Source: Moniliella sp. 'wahieum' (Eukaryota; Basidiomycota; Moniliellomycetes; Moniliellales; Moniliellaceae). Taken from it: a stretch of 64,000 nucleotides of DNA. The notes under the pieces were generated by a model, which was not told where the DNA came from, searched no databases, and saw only the letters and a list, made by a program, of their open reading frames with translations. Location: positions 907,419-971,418 of the forward strand of contig RSEE01000013.1 of assembly GCA_003971905.1 (NCBI GenBank). Direction: 5' to 3'. The first letter of the stretch is position 1, and every line of letters begins with the position of its first letter. Positions 1-11,542 of the stretch are shown piece after piece. A program made the translations under genes and the position numbers.

Positions 1-196
1 AAAGCCATAGAACCCCTTTGCGCTGGTGGCATGCACATATGGCACGCCCTGGCACGTCCAGCTCCTCCGCTTCTCGCTGCAATAGTCCTCTCTAAGATCG
101 GACAAGGATTGATTCTTGCATGTCTCTCTTATGAACTCTTGGGGCGTCGATTGTATATGGCCTGGGCGCGACTGTGCGTAAAACACACGAGGAGGA
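1..196. other. No recognisable gene at window edge
   Basis: Short open frames only, without a recognisable domain. It lies just upstream of the first LINE-like fragment and could be further 5' element sequence, but no second copy of this stretch is visible in the window to test that. Confidence 0.3.
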
Positions 197-560
197 TTGA
201 ACAAGCAGAATGCGACAAGAACGCCAAGTACCAGGGACGCACTCAAGAGCCGTTTTTCCCCCTGGTTTGACGACGCGAGGATACTACGGCACCAGACGGC
301 GGGCAAGTTGTTTGCGCATTGGAAGGAGTTGGCTACTAAGTCTCAGTGGAAATGGTTCCTCGCTCGGATGTCAACCACGTTCCTCCGTGTCCACACGCGC
401 TTCCTAGGGTACGGGACCGGATGGCGTGAGCCGGAGGGTCCTGATATCCTGGCGATCCCCTGGTCCCTTGACCCTGGTGGCGCCCCAAGTAACCCCGCAA
501 GATGAACGGTTCGGTTTAGACGTAGCGTTCCCCCTGTCCCAGCCTTAAGCTCTGTCAATG
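197..560 (+). mobile_element. LINE-like 3' end fragment, copy 1 (broken)
   Basis: This is the first of three copies of one sequence. It encodes the end of a protein whose FFPLVLTTRG and KLFAHWKELATKSQWKWFLA segments resemble the C-terminus of fungal non-LTR (LINE) reverse transcriptases. That identification is by pattern only. An untranslated tail of roughly 110 bases follows, ending ...CTCTGTCAATG. Compared with the copy at 11547, this one is shorter in several runs (GGTTTGACG against GGTTTTGACG, CACCAGACG against CACCAAGACG), which breaks the reading frame. The 5' part is missing, as expected for 5'-truncated LINE insertions. Confidence 0.55.
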
Positions 561-1907
561 GAATGCACACAACCTAGAGATTTGCCAGGACTGGGAGAAT
601 CGGATAGCAGACAACAGAGAGGATCGTGTTTTTGAGAGCTGGGGGCATGGATGAGATCGATGACCATAATAGGCAATCGTCTGTTCAAACACGGTTTCAA
701 CGTTCAACGTACGGGGGGTTGCCGGTTGGTGCGTATACGGGTGTGCATCCACTTAGAACCGGCTCTCTGCGATTGTAGACGAGCACATGAACGTGAGGAC
801 GTGAGTAGCGTGAATCGTGCGTACTGAGTACACTGAGTATAACTCAACTGAGTGCTTCAGTGGGTCGTGGGCGCGTGAAGTCGTGATGCTTGAAGCTTGA
901 AGCTCTAAGAGTCTTGAAGCTTAAGCTTTAAGCTTAAAGCCTGAGGCTCAGGCCTGAAGGCCTGAAGGCCATGAAACCATGGCATCCTTCAAAGCTCGTA
1001 CTCGGGTAGTTATCCTGTTTTTGTTTCCATACCACGCATTAGGCACTGGACATCTGAGATCTGAGCTTCTGAGCGCACTGCCGATCCTGTCGCAGGGAAC
1101 CGGCACAGGCCAGTCTCACGTCCTTCTTCGTTGTTCCGTCACATGTCACACGTCACATGTCACAGGCTACGGCTCCCTGAGGCCTGACGCTAGGACAAGG
1201 CAGCAGCGGGGCAGTGTACAGGTGAGGTGATCGTCGCTTCAATCCCGCCTTGTCCCAGCCTCTCCCCCGTCGTTTGCATTTTTGCCATTGCATCATATGC
1301 ATCGGGATTTGTGGGGATCTGCCTGGGTGTGTACACCAAAGCCGTTGTTTCCCCCGTAACGCCCTCATCCACTGGCCTTTGGCATACCGATGGCATCAAT
1401 GAGATGTGCCATGTGCACCCCATCGAGGTGTGGTCCCTTCCCCTTCGAACAAGCCGCGCGCGCTATCCTACTCTTGCATTCCTATCATTTACAAAGCTTA
1501 GGGCTAGGGCAAAGTAATCCAGCGCTAGCAGATTCGCTCGTCAAACCGGCGTGTGTTGCTGCTGTGCCAGCCCAATTCGTAGTAGAACAGTTGAGATTCG
1601 CCACCAGGACAGGACGGGACCCTCAGGCCTGAGCCTCAGGCCTCATCGATCATCTGGCACCCCCGTCATTCGCTTCCAAAAACCACATGTAGCGTGTGGA
1701 TATACGAACGAGTGCTATTAACTAAGTAAGTACTGAGTGCGTGGTAGACGGAGTATGCGCGCGTTAAAACGTCAACGTCTCGTGTTGATTATAATGAGAT
1801 CAATGAGATTAACCGATATATAACCAGGCTTCAAGCTTCAGACCTGTAACCTCAGGCCTCAGGAAGGCTTTCCAAGTGCCCAAAAGAATCTGTTGTCGTC
1901 TTGGTGG
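561..1907. repeat. Gene-free stretch with TGA-palindrome simple repeats
   Basis: No gene is recognisable. The stretch holds small arrays of short palindromes linked by TGA/TCA: GTAC-based units near 815-855, AAGCTT-based near 885-940, GGCC-based near 940-970 and 1620-1645, and two or three ACATGTC-type units at 1140-1165. Open frames here are short and shift with the repeats. Confidence 0.5.
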
Positions 1908-2535
1908 TGTCACTTGGCCGGTAGGCAGAATGCATGACCGGCATGACCTAAGGGAAGCCTTACTTGACGTGTTTTTTGTCGCATTTCGCTTTCCCCAAAG
2001 GCGAAAAAAACTCCTTTTTCTCCCTTTTCCACAGGTGTTTGCGGTTGCTCTCTCATGTACCACCTTTCGGTATCATTATGTTGTAACCATACTGAGCCTC
2101 CGTATTGCATTTCATGCCCGAATTCCTCAAGTCGTGGTTCACCTGTCCTTTTTCACCTCCGACTTGTTAGCGTCGGACATTCTCCTCTCCGACTCGTCCT
2201 CCAGCATCCGTCAGTCCAGTCGCGCGAGCCCTCTCTGGCCGCGTCGATTTCCAGTGTCTATCCCGTCTCAGTTGAGGCAGTGTTTGACCATTGCTGCCTC
2301 CTCCTACCGTCCCTAAGTCCCGCAGGCTTCAGACGCGTTACTACGGCCCAAGTCGGTGCAGACGCAGCCTTGCCACACGAGCAGCCGCCCCACCAAAGGC
2401 CTCTCCTCGTCCCTAGCTCCGCTCGGATACGCCAACCACCCAAGCCCGAAACTACCGTGAGTCGACCTACCGTCGCCTAATGGATTGTACCCCCAAAAAC
2501 CCCAGGCGGGCCCCCTGGCGGCGCCGCCCGTGACA
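1908..2535 (-). mobile_element. LTR-family copy, minus strand
   Basis: Read on the minus strand, this begins TGTCACGGGC at 2535. It then follows the complete LTR at 20876 closely down to about 2150, including the blocks GGGGGTACAATCC, GGTCGACTCACGGTAGTTTC and GGCTGCGTCTGCACCG. Beyond that the similarity fades. A TGTCAC on the plus strand at 1908 could be its other terminus, but the flanks (GGTGG and CCATT) do not form a target duplication, so the left limit is uncertain. The overlapping open frames are not coding genes. Confidence 0.65.
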
Positions 2536-4224
2536 CCATTCCTGATCATCCTAATGCTCCTGAACCCATCACTCAGTTGTCCGTACGCCTGGCCATCCTC
2601 CCAGACTCCGTCTCGTCCTCTTCCCCCACAACCGACTCTTTGATAACGTGATATGGCGCCTATATGATCCTCCGCCTCGCTTAAGGCTATACGTGTTGAT
2701 CGCCCTTTGTACGCTTCTGCATTCATCTCAGTTTTAGCCCACGGCGCGTCCTTTTGCTGAAAATTGTTTCAGTAGTCGCTCTTCAAGCTTCAGTGTTGGT
2801 CCTATTCCCCGACCCCTATCGTATTAGCCATCAAGCTATTTGCCAAGCCTCCCATAACGTTAGGCAGGCTCCCGCCGTGTCACCGTGTTGCCACAAGCGC
2901 GTATGGGTGTTGCGGATGAAGCACCACGAGCCTGAGGATCGGCTCCAACACAATCTTTGTGCAACGCGCCAACCATGGATTGGGTGCGGGCGCAAACCAA
3001 GATGTGTTCAAGCAACGCAGACTCTTACAAGAGTGCCACCATTTCCTCGGTTTCCACCCCTTTTGTGGTCGTACGTCCGAGTGTACTACCACTGATGGCG
3101 TATCCACAGCGAGGTAGGTTTCCTTTCCTTTGTGGTCTTGCATTTGCTTTCTCTTCTGTCTTTTAACGCTCGGCACCGTCTCCTCGCTCCTTTTGCTTTT
3201 CATCAGTCCGAGACCATCACATGTGGTGGTGATCACAAGCTACATATACTAGTAGTCACCGTATATAGCCCTTTCAGTCTCGGGCGGTGCGGTCTCAACG
3301 CACAGCCAATTAGCCATGGCGCATCACAACACACCTCTTCTCGCTATAGCTCACATGCGAGGGACACACTTATTACTCCTATATTAGTATATGTCAGTAG
3401 AAAGCATAGCTACACTGCAGTAAGCGTTGCATTCGCAAGACGGAGCCAATGCGAAGGAGAGAGAGACGCCTTCGTGCCGTAATGCCACCGCGGTTCCATT
3501 TGCCACACTACAATACCCGTTCCCTCCTTTTCCTCACAAGCTGAATCAAGGATGACGCTTCATCGGGGCATCGCACAAAATGATGAATCCACTGCATTTT
3601 GCCCCCCAGTCACTCGGTAACCAGTATATCTGCTACCATAAAGGCGTCTTAAGGGAGTTTTATCACTCTGCCGTCGGCCACAAACATCGCGCTTACTAGT
3701 TTTCGGAGAAACGTCGAAATTTCTTCTCTCTTTCTCTTCCCTATAGGTGGTAGTAGACCTCGTCATGATCCACGTCCCTTCTAATTCACAATATCCTTCT
3801 CAAATGCATTTCGGAAGGCAACGGCAGGTGAAGTGAAGTGAACTAAACGTGTGCACATTTGGGCATGTCAGAAGGACATAATACGTCTTCTGCATGACGA
3901 TCCTTGTTCACCACTACATTGACTGACTCTTTCCTCAGCTCCGGCTCCTCTCTGGCGAATTTCAAGACCGAAAGGAGATGAGCCCTCCTTTCGGATCCCA
4001 GCTCTGTGGGGTGAGCCGTGGAGGCTCACGTGTCTGATATACTGGTGGAGGGAGCAAAATGTTTCCGTCGCGTTTCGCCACAGTTTCATTGTCCTTTGTG
4101 CCTCGTTACCTATGCGACCTGCCCGCTAGGTCGAACTGCGGTGCAGCGACTTTATCCGACACTTTTCCTCTCCTCGAGCACTGTGTACCACGACCAAGGG
4201 GACAAATACAATGCATCACCGCCC
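2536..4224. other. No gene recognised
   Basis: Several open frames of 70-150 codons exist on both strands, but none shows a recognisable domain, consistent codon bias or plausible intron borders. Composition is more AT-rich than in the gene islands. I see no repeat shared with the other elements of the window. Confidence 0.35.
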
Positions 4225-6071
4225 CTACGGCTTCATTCGTGCCGGCACCCACCGCCGCACCGCTGTATCGTGCACTGCATAGGACGACCGGTCTTGATGG
4301 CTTCCACCAGCGAGGCAGGGGAGGTCAAGTGTCCCTCGGAAAGGGCACGCGCGATACTGGGCACATGCACGTGGCACAAAATCAACGTCTTGAGCACTTG
4401 TGTGTTGACTCGGTTCACCGAGCTGATCGTACCCAGTCCATCGGCCCGGCTGTCGAGTGCACAAACGGTGAACTGACCCGCTCGCTATCGTCCTCGTACG
4501 AGGGCACAACCAAAATGGCAAACCTAGGTGCAGAGTTAGTTAGTTTCCTACAGTTGATCAGGATGTCCTGTGGGAGAGGGGAAGCGTACTCGGCATGGCC
4601 AAAGACAGGGCCGCGCTTGTAGAGCCAGAAAGTCGACACAGAACTTGGTCCCGGCTGAACACCAAACCGAGAGAACGGTAGTGATGGTAGGCCACGTAGT
4701 TGATCAGGAACGGATTGTCCGCCCGGCGCCACCACTCTCCTTCCATCGGAACCTCGGGGGCCAGTACAGAGGGAGCGGCCGAGGAAGAGAGACAGAGGTT
4801 CATCACCTCCTCGGGAGAAAGGGTAGAGCCTTCATTGACCACCTCGAGAGCACCCAGCATGACCGAGAGGAAAAGGTTTCAATAAGGGAGAGCTGCACCC
4901 ATTCCACTTCCTCCAGCGGCTCTTCCTCCTCCGGCGCGGCGGGAGCAGCGGGTACAGCTGGAACAGGAAGGGAAGATGGTGTGCTGGTTTCCACACAACG
5001 GGTGGAGGAGTGGATGACTTCGGAGGTAAGACAACAGGCGCCTCCTCCAACCCGGCCTGAGCACGAGCCCTGGCTCTAGCTTCAACCGCCGCCGCAGCAT
5101 CTTCGCCTCCACGGAAGTAGATGAGCCCCGGAACGGCGCGGTACGGTACCCATCGTCTGTTTCTTCCAGCTCCGGTTCGGCAAAGGTGAGCGACTCGTCA
5201 ATGTGGAGGATTTTTTTGCCCATCGTCCGAAAGGATGCCACCAGCCGCCTTGAGGGTTTGGATGTCCTCTTCGGTCAGCTCGCCCCCCAGGGATAAGATT
5301 CCATCTGCACGTTGCGTTCCAGCCCGCACCGCCGCCCTGGCTCGCTCAATCTTGGCTTGCAACCTCTCTCGCCGTCGTACGGCCGTCAGTTCTTCGGCCG
5401 TCAAGATGACCGGTTGCCCGGCCGCTTCCGCTTTGGCTCGCTCCGCCAGCACGTGGCGGGTATGTTCCCTGCGCGCCAACCAGGTCGGCTCGGAGCGGGA
5501 GAGAGAGCCCTTGCCAAAGAATCCTCGGCGCCACAAAACCTGGGCTCCTTCGGGATCGGTGACCCAGACGGAGCGCGTCAGGGCATCGTATTGTCCTACA
5601 ACGGGCGCAGGCAAGGCGTCTGCACTCTGCTGAGGCCACCACGCAAGCACGCGTTCCCATAAGCTCAACTTCTTCCCGCGCGCATCCAAACGTGCAAACA
5701 CAGCCTGGTCCGCAGGTGGCACATCAAGCAAGGGCAGTGCGTGGCGGTACATGCGTTGCTTGTCCATCCGCGACGTACCCGGCTGAGTGCTCTTGCCCGT
5801 ATTGGCCGGGCCTGCATCGGCAGCCCAACCGGGAACATGCGCCTGGCCGCCACCAGCACGCATCCCACGCCCTCGTCCACGCCCACGGCCTCGTCCGCGT
5901 CCTTGCATGGGAGGAGGCATGCTGGCAAGTGAGAAGGATGGAGGAGCGGAGGGAACAGGCGCGATGCGATCGATGGACCCACCACCCGGTCCGTCCCCCA
6001 GCGAGCTTTTTGCGTAGCCTGAATTTTTTGTCGGTGGCGGAGGTTGAACGTTTCAATATCGCCTGACTCAT
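4225..6071 (-). CDS. SEN2: tRNA-splicing endonuclease catalytic subunit Sen2
   Basis: Sen2 cleaves the 5' splice site of intron-containing pre-tRNAs within the Sen2-Sen34-Sen15-Sen54 complex. The N-terminal part (5560-5450) shows the fungal Sen2 signature SVWVTDPEGAQVLWRRGFFG followed by KGSLSRSEPTW. The catalytic part has NYVAYHHYRSLG, then YKRGPVFGHAE and FAILVVPSY, then NRVNTQVLKTLIL and a terminal RRWVPARMKP. An intron (about 4590-4526, GTACGC...CTAAC...TAG) splits the catalytic segment; splicing gives HAEFAILVVPSY with the expected active-site histidine. The ATG at 6071 gives MSQAILKRSTSATDKKF; a later ATG lies at 5920, before a GRGRGRG tract. Small frame breaks occur near 4663 (GT unit), 4630 (CT unit) and 4425 (single base), each repaired in concept by one short repeat unit. 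Confidence 0.85.
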
Positions 6072-6250
6072 AGCGAACTCATACCCATCTCACCGATCAT
6101 CCCAACTTCATCGATGATTCGTTCCCATCCTGCATCCCGACAGACGCAGGCACTTAAGCTGAAGCTTCACTGATCGATGCAACTGGCGGTTGGTCAGATA
6201 CGCATCTACCCTGGACTTGCTATATAGGCGCGCGGAGCGAAGGAGGGACA

Positions 6251-6326
6251 GATGGATGGATGGATGGATGGATGGATGGATGGATGATGGATGGATGGAT
6301 GGGGATGGATGGATGGATGGATGGAT
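6251..6326. repeat. (GGAT)n microsatellite
   Basis: About 18 tetranucleotide units, interrupted by one GAT deletion and one GGGG, followed by TTGA-rich sequence. It lies 3' of the unknown minus-strand gene. Confidence 0.95.
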
Positions 6327-6602
6327 TGCTTGATTGATTGACAGGGTGGATGGACAAGGGAGCTTGAATAAACAAACATTCCGTTCTCGGGAGCTAACAA
6401 ACAGTCGGCGCACGCAGCGCAGGCACCCTCGAGAAGACATGCAAACCAAAGATAAACCGTATGGAACAGCCGGGGGCAACAGGGATGGGTAAGGTACAAT
6501 GGGACCAGGATGGGGAAACGGAGCAAAGCACAGGGACACGGCTGTCCCGAACATGTAATATGACAGATAATAGAACCGAAACAAACGATGCGGATGAGCT
6601 CT

Positions 6603-6623
6603 GAGATCTGAGATCTGAGATCT
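6603..6623 (+). repeat. (GAGATCT)3 palindromic heptamer array
   Basis: Three perfect 7-bp units, each TGA joined to the 4-bp palindrome GATC (equivalently G plus AGATCT). Confidence 0.9.
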
Positions 6624-6709
6624 GAGAGGGAAACATGCAACACAACATTACGCGCACACCGTGTCCGGGTGACGCAGAGCAATCAATCACTGCGCCGTGC
6701 CCACCAGGT

Positions 6710-9006
6710 CTACTGGGTGGAAGCAAACACATCAAGCTCGTCGTCCAAATACGCCGAAAGCACATCAAACGATTGCGGGGGCGAGTGCGCTGGAGCGGCA
6801 AGATAGTTTCTTGGCCGAAGGGACGTGAGCGGCTCTGAAGGAGAGCGGATGTGCATTTCCTCCTTGACGGAAGCACTTCCTCGGGCTGGGAGAGCGTGTA
6901 GGCGTGGGGCCCGGGGCGGGAAGAGGGAGTAACAGGCCGGGCGGTGCGGGGAAGGGGAGAGTGGCGGCCCATGTGGGAGGACAGGTTGTGCAGTGATGGA
7001 GGAGTAGGCGTGGCGGGCGAACCGGCGAGGGGGGAACCGCCGATGGGGAGAGCCCGACCGGGTGGGGAGAGCTGGTATTGTTTGGGGATAGGAAGAAAGC
7101 TGGCCGCTTGGACCCCCTTCCCCTTGGGCGTCACCATGTGTCGCTGACCTTCCAGGTCGGACTGTCCGATAAATCGAACGCCCGATTCTGCATAGTCTCC
7201 CCTAAGGCCATGCAGCAGAGGACAATGAGGCATCCGAGGAGGGTGTTCCACAGCTCGGTCGTGGCCCGGGCGGAAGCGGAAGAGAGCCCATGATAAGGCT
7301 CTGACGGATACCTGTTCCGAGGCGAGGGGGGATGTTGCCAGCCAGCAAGCCAGGGGAAGAGAACTGGCTGCTGTCTGGCGTGCTGAGCTCCGGCGGTACA
7401 TGTCCAAGGAGCTGTACGAGTACCCCCCCAAAGGGCTTGGGTTGGCCCTCGAGCTACTAACACTCCCACGCTGGCCTGACTTGGCCCATGGACGGACAGG
7501 GTACGAAAGGGGCGATCCAGAGGGCAACTCGTACAACCCCAATCGGCCCTGCAGCTCCGCTTCGTCCGCCATGGAAGTGGTACCTCGGCACTGCTCCCAG
7601 AAGGAGAGTGCGTAGGCGCTTTGACTTGAGACCTAGGGTCATGGGAACTGTCATCCCTACGTAATTTGAGTTGAGTTGACGAAAGAGGAGCGGGCGCACC
7701 TCCATTTGCGGGGAAGGTGGTTGGCCAGGCGAGTAGGATCGTATCGGTGGCCACGTTAGCTCCGTGGGCGAAACAGGGGGGTGGGACGGCTCGACCAAAG
7801 GCAATGGGGAGCAGGATAAAGGGACTGTAGGGGCGCTTTGGCCATGGGTTGCTGTGGCGTGTCAAATACCGACGCATCTTCGTCCGACTGGGTCCGCTGG
7901 AGGCGAGGGAACACAAAGCTCATATCCGGCCGAGGGTTGGCGCTTTGGGCTTTGCGCATGGGGTACCCCATCCCGACACATCTTTCCCTGCATACATCCC
8001 TGCCGGCCGCACTTGGGAGCGATGGGCAAGGGGGGAGGTCGGATCCCGCCTTCGCGACGGGAAGCTAGATCCAAAGTCGGCCGAGTGAGCCACGCGCATG
8101 TCTTGTGACGAGACGGTCGGGAGCGGAACTGTGTGTAAGCTGCGCGGTGCTCTCCATAGGGGAGAGAGGGTCCACCCTGGGTAACGACGGCAATGGGAGC
8201 GAGGTACTGCTTTTGGTAAAGTGTTTTAGGTTGGCATGCTAAGTTTCTGCTTCACGTGCGTCACAGGGGAACCACCAAGATCACTGGGTAATGCAACGCT
8301 CTTGGCGGCTGTGTGTGACGGGGGAAGACGGAAGAACGGGTGGGGAGTTCGGGTGCATCGCCGCCCAATTGCAAGTATTGGAATAAAGCATCGAGCAAGT
8401 TCTGCCGTTCCTTGGCGGCGGAGTCGAGTTCTTGTGTCCTCGCTCCTCGGGCGTGGACGTACCGAATGGGCAACGGACATGGCGCCCGACAGGGCGGGAT
8501 GAACGTTGATCCGTCCTTGGACGGACGGGGTGAGGCGAGCCTGAGGGCAACGGTGTGAACGGTTGCGAATCCAAAACTCCACATGACGATCAAACTCACA
8601 TGCTCCTGCACACTCAAACGAGTCATTGGAACCGTTCCGCTCACGCACCGTTCGTAGGAGGCTGTGCGACTGCTACCATGGCCCTAGAACGTGCCAGACG
8701 CTGGAACCATTGGGCGGGCTTGCCTTGGGTGGACCCCCCGTTGGTGTGCCGCGTGAACCTGCTTGCCAAGTATCCAGCTGGAGCCGGGTCGAAAGTTGAG
8801 GCGAGGAAGGTGCGGGCGAGGCTGTGGGGGAGTGGCGGGGGGCCCTCTTGGTACAGGGTCAACAAGGCGCATCGAAACACTGCTTTGCTTCGGGCGCGTC
8901 GGCCTGCGGTTCCCGACATAGACTGGGACCGCGAGGTTAGTTCAAGAAAAGCAGAAAGGGGAGGGGGTTGAAAGCAAAATAGACATACAGGAGAAGGCTT
9001 GGACAT
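6710..9006 (-). CDS. Unrecognised serine/proline-rich protein, multi-exon
   Basis: I do not recognise this protein. A first exon MSKPSP (9006-8989) is followed by a clear intron (8988-8923, GTATGT...CTAAC...CAG). A helical-looking block comes next: KAVFRCALLTLYQEGPPPLP, then SLARTFLASTFDPAP and GKPAQWFQRLARSRAMVA. A second conserved-looking block near 8420-8340 reads AAKERQNLLDALFQYLQLG. The rest is Ser/Pro/Arg-rich and low complexity. The protein ends FDVLSAYLDDELDVFASTQ at the TAG at 6710. Frame changes occur several times, as in its neighbours. The acidic C-terminus and S/P-rich middle would suit a nuclear regulator, but that is inference only. Confidence 0.55.
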
Positions 9007-10066
9007 CTTGCCACTGAGCTTACGAGTGCGGGCACTGTTGTTGGGATTCGGGTGGGATCAGGAGGCAAGGGACATTTTGGCTCACCGGGGAAGGGACGAG
9101 CGTGATGGGGTGAGTGTGCGGGGGTCAAGGGCTTGATGAATGGTGCGGGGGAAGGACAGGACAAAGGAGAATCGGACGGCATGATGGGCAGGCAGCTGGG
9201 AAAAGGGAGTGCCAAGGGTACAGAAAGTGTACTGTTGGTGAAGAGAGGTGACGACTAGCAGCACACCTGGCTTGCCATCTGCACCGGGCCTGCGGACGAT
9301 GCGGGGCGATGTGGGCGGGGGGGAGAGGGGCGTCGGAGCGAAGGCGACGGATGTGGGGCGTGGGCGAGGCTGGATGCGTATTATCCGCTGGGCCAGGCGT
9401 CTGTGCTGGTGCTGGGCAGCAGATGGAGGCGGGGGTCAGAGGCAGAAGGGGCGGTGGTGCGAGCCGCGTGTTGGGTCGCCAGCGGGGCGTGCGACTGCTT
9501 GGGTGCAACCAGCTGGCCAAGCGAGGCGTCGCGGTGACCGATGAGCGTCGCATATGCAATCGCCCGCACAGGGACCGTGCTCTCTGGCGCTCAGATCCAG
9601 ATCTCGCACGGGGCGTGATCGATGATCAGCTTCAAGCTTCAGTGTTCGATGCCAGCGCTCAGCCGCTCAGCCATCGGTGACGGGGACAAGGCCACACGAG
9701 CACCTCCACATCACCACCCCCATCTCACGCTCAGCCGCTCAGAAGCTCTCAGATCTCAGATCTCACTAGCTCACTGGCCAAGCCCACACGCCACCGGCCA
9801 TCTATCCCACATCATGAGCATCATGTGCCTCATGCAGCAGCATGCGAATGCCTCCTCCAGTTCACCATCGCGCCGGCCAAGCAAGGAAGGGGCGAATGCA
9901 CAGAGCGTGGACCCTGTGTGGGATTCATCGTCCCCAATATACTCGGTTACTCAGTACTCAACGTACTCAGCGCTTTGGGCGGCTAAGCACTCAATATTAC
10001 GAGTACGCTCTGTACTGGCACGTAACCGGCCCCCTTCTGTCCCAGCCAACGTAAAAGCTTAGTGCA
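9007..10066. other. Upstream region of unknown gene, then simple repeats
   Basis: The part nearest 9006 is probably promoter and 5' leader of the minus-strand gene; an upstream in-frame exon is possible around 9080-9215. Two AGATCTC units lie at 9751-9764. GTACTC, AACGTACTC and AGCGCT palindromes occur at 9950-9990. No gene recognised. Confidence 0.4.
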
Positions 10067-10260
10067 CTTGAAGCTTGAAGCTTGGAAGCTTGAAGCTGTA
10101 GAAGGACCTCTGAGGCTGAGCCTCAAAACATCTCTCTCGATCTCAATGTTCTCAACTAACATTGCTGAGCCGCTGGAAGCGTGAAGCTTGAAGACCTTGA
10201 ATTACCTTGAAGCTTGAAGCTTGAAGCTTGAAGCTGGAACCTTGAACGTGTTGAACTCAA
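10067..10260 (+). repeat. GAAGCTT heptamer cluster
   Basis: Palindromic heptamers based on AAGCTT. The best tract is GAAGCTT x3 at 10209-10229, followed in register by GAAGCTG, GAACCTT and the nonamer GAACGTGTT. Further interrupted units lie at 10067-10100 and 10165-10190. Confidence 0.85.
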
Positions 10261-10335
10261 CGTTGAGCTGGAAGCTTGAACCATCTGCTGAACGAATGGG
10301 CCGCTACAGTCACGAGGTAGTCACGGTGCCCAAGT

Positions 10336-10438
10336 GATTAGTGATTAGTGACTAGTGGCTTCGGGCTGACGCGCCACATGTCACTGGGTGGCCGCCCAGG
10401 TAACTGGGGAGCCCGTGCGGCCCTTAGGCCTTAGGCCT
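10336..10438 (+). repeat. GATTAGT/GACTAGT and TAGGCCT heptamers
   Basis: GATTAGT, GATTAGT, GACTAGT run without a gap at 10336-10356. TAGGCCT x2 follows at 10425-10438. The second type uses T in place of G before the palindrome. Another TAGGCCT pair lies at 10816-10829. Confidence 0.85.
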
Positions 10439-10884
10439 TATAGTATTGTCTTCTCAGATCTCATTGAAAGAGAGCTTGAGGATGGACGAAGAAACGCTAC
10501 GCCCCTGCATCACGCGTATCACGCATCATGCCCTCAGGCTCGCTCAGAGCTGAACCTTAGCACTCATCGACATCGGGCGTGTGCTGCCGCTTGCTCTTCG
10601 TACCACCCAATTAGGAAGTCGTCAGAAGGTCAAGCTCTCTGGCTCGCACCATTGGCTTGCGAATCTGATGTCCAGACGAGATCTGATGCATATGTTGTAG
10701 CGCGGGTGAATACGAATGAGCGCGTCGAGTTATAACTGTCGTGACGTGTTGAACCGTGCCTAAGCGAGGAAGAGAGTACATAGCAGGATGAACATGTAAC
10801 GTTCAAATGCTTAGTTAGGCCTTAGGCCTTAGGCGAGTTCGCGTGGCTTCGTGGGTACGGCACTTGATGCATGTTGAACGTGTT

Positions 10885-10918
10885 GAACGTTGAACGTTGA
10901 TCGATGATCGATGATCTC
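10885..10918 (+). repeat. In-register GAACGTT to GATCGAT array
   Basis: GAACGTT x2 (10885-10898) passes directly into GATCGAT x2 (10899-10912), with no base gained or lost. The 7-bp phase and the TGA linker are kept while the palindrome changes from ACGT to TCGA. Confidence 0.9.
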
Positions 10919-11058
10919 GATGATCGCTCGGCCCTATCCAGCATCACTGCATCACCGGCATCACCAGCCCCACGGCTTGGAATCGGTAGGGGAGATCGAG
11001 AGCACCCTCGGCACGAAACGTTGGCTTGTATAGGAAGCAATGATCGATGATCATCAGT

Positions 11059-11078
11059 TACGCGTTACGCGCTACGCT
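11059..11078 (+). repeat. TACGCGT heptamers
   Basis: TACGCGT, TACGCGC and TACGC run in tandem, using the ACGCGT palindrome with a T linker. The same ACGCGT and AGGCCT units are juxtaposed again near 11515-11535. Confidence 0.75.
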
Positions 11079-11195
11079 TCAGTGCACACTGGGCGGCCGA
11101 CCAGCAATCGCGTGTCCCACCAGAACCGAGGCACGTGGGGCAGGTTGCCGAGCTATACAGGGTGCAAAACAGTCACGCGGTCACGCGGTCACGGT

Positions 11196-11223
11196 GACCG
11201 GTGACCGGTGAAGCTTGAAGCCG
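11196..11223 (+). repeat. In-register GACCGGT to GAAGCTT array
   Basis: GACCGGT x2 (11196-11209) is followed without a gap by GAAGCTT (11210-11216) and GAAGCCG. This is the second clear case of palindrome switching with preserved phase. Confidence 0.9.
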
Positions 11224-11376
11224 GTGATCCGATGAGCACGGAGCCTTCTCTTGTGAATATGAGCCAGCGCTGACCCGCTGACCCCTGAGCCGGGGGCCGC
11301 CGGCAGAGGCCTCTCTAGCTTCCCTGAGGCCTGAGGCTTAGGCCTGTGGCTCAGGCGGCCTAAGGCCTCTTAGCCC

Positions 11377-11394
11377 AAGGCCTAAGGCCTAAGG
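11377..11394 (+). repeat. AAGGCCT heptamers
   Basis: AAGGCCT x2 followed by AAGG, within a 100-bp stretch (11320-11400) crowded with AGGCCT palindromes. Confidence 0.8.
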
Positions 11395-11542
11395 ATCAGT
11401 AACGGATAACCGTAACCGGTAGCCAGTAAAGCCGAAGGCCTGGAAAGGCTTAGGGTTAAGGCCAAGCAGCATAGGCCTATCACGTGCCAGTGCAGCTTTT
11501 TAGGCCTTGGGCCGCGTTACGCGTTAGGCCTTTTAAAGTCGG

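Larger units (their letters stand above)
6072..6709. other. Intergenic, contains GGAT microsatellite
   Basis: This lies between the 3' end of the unknown minus-strand gene and the SEN2 start. It carries the tetranucleotide array at 6251-6326 and the GAGATCT array at 6603-6623. Open frames across it are microsatellite translations. Confidence 0.5.

Noticed and set aside
6250..6330. Direct repeats as a CRISPR-like array
   Set aside because: This is a simple GGAT microsatellite without spacers, in a eukaryotic genome.
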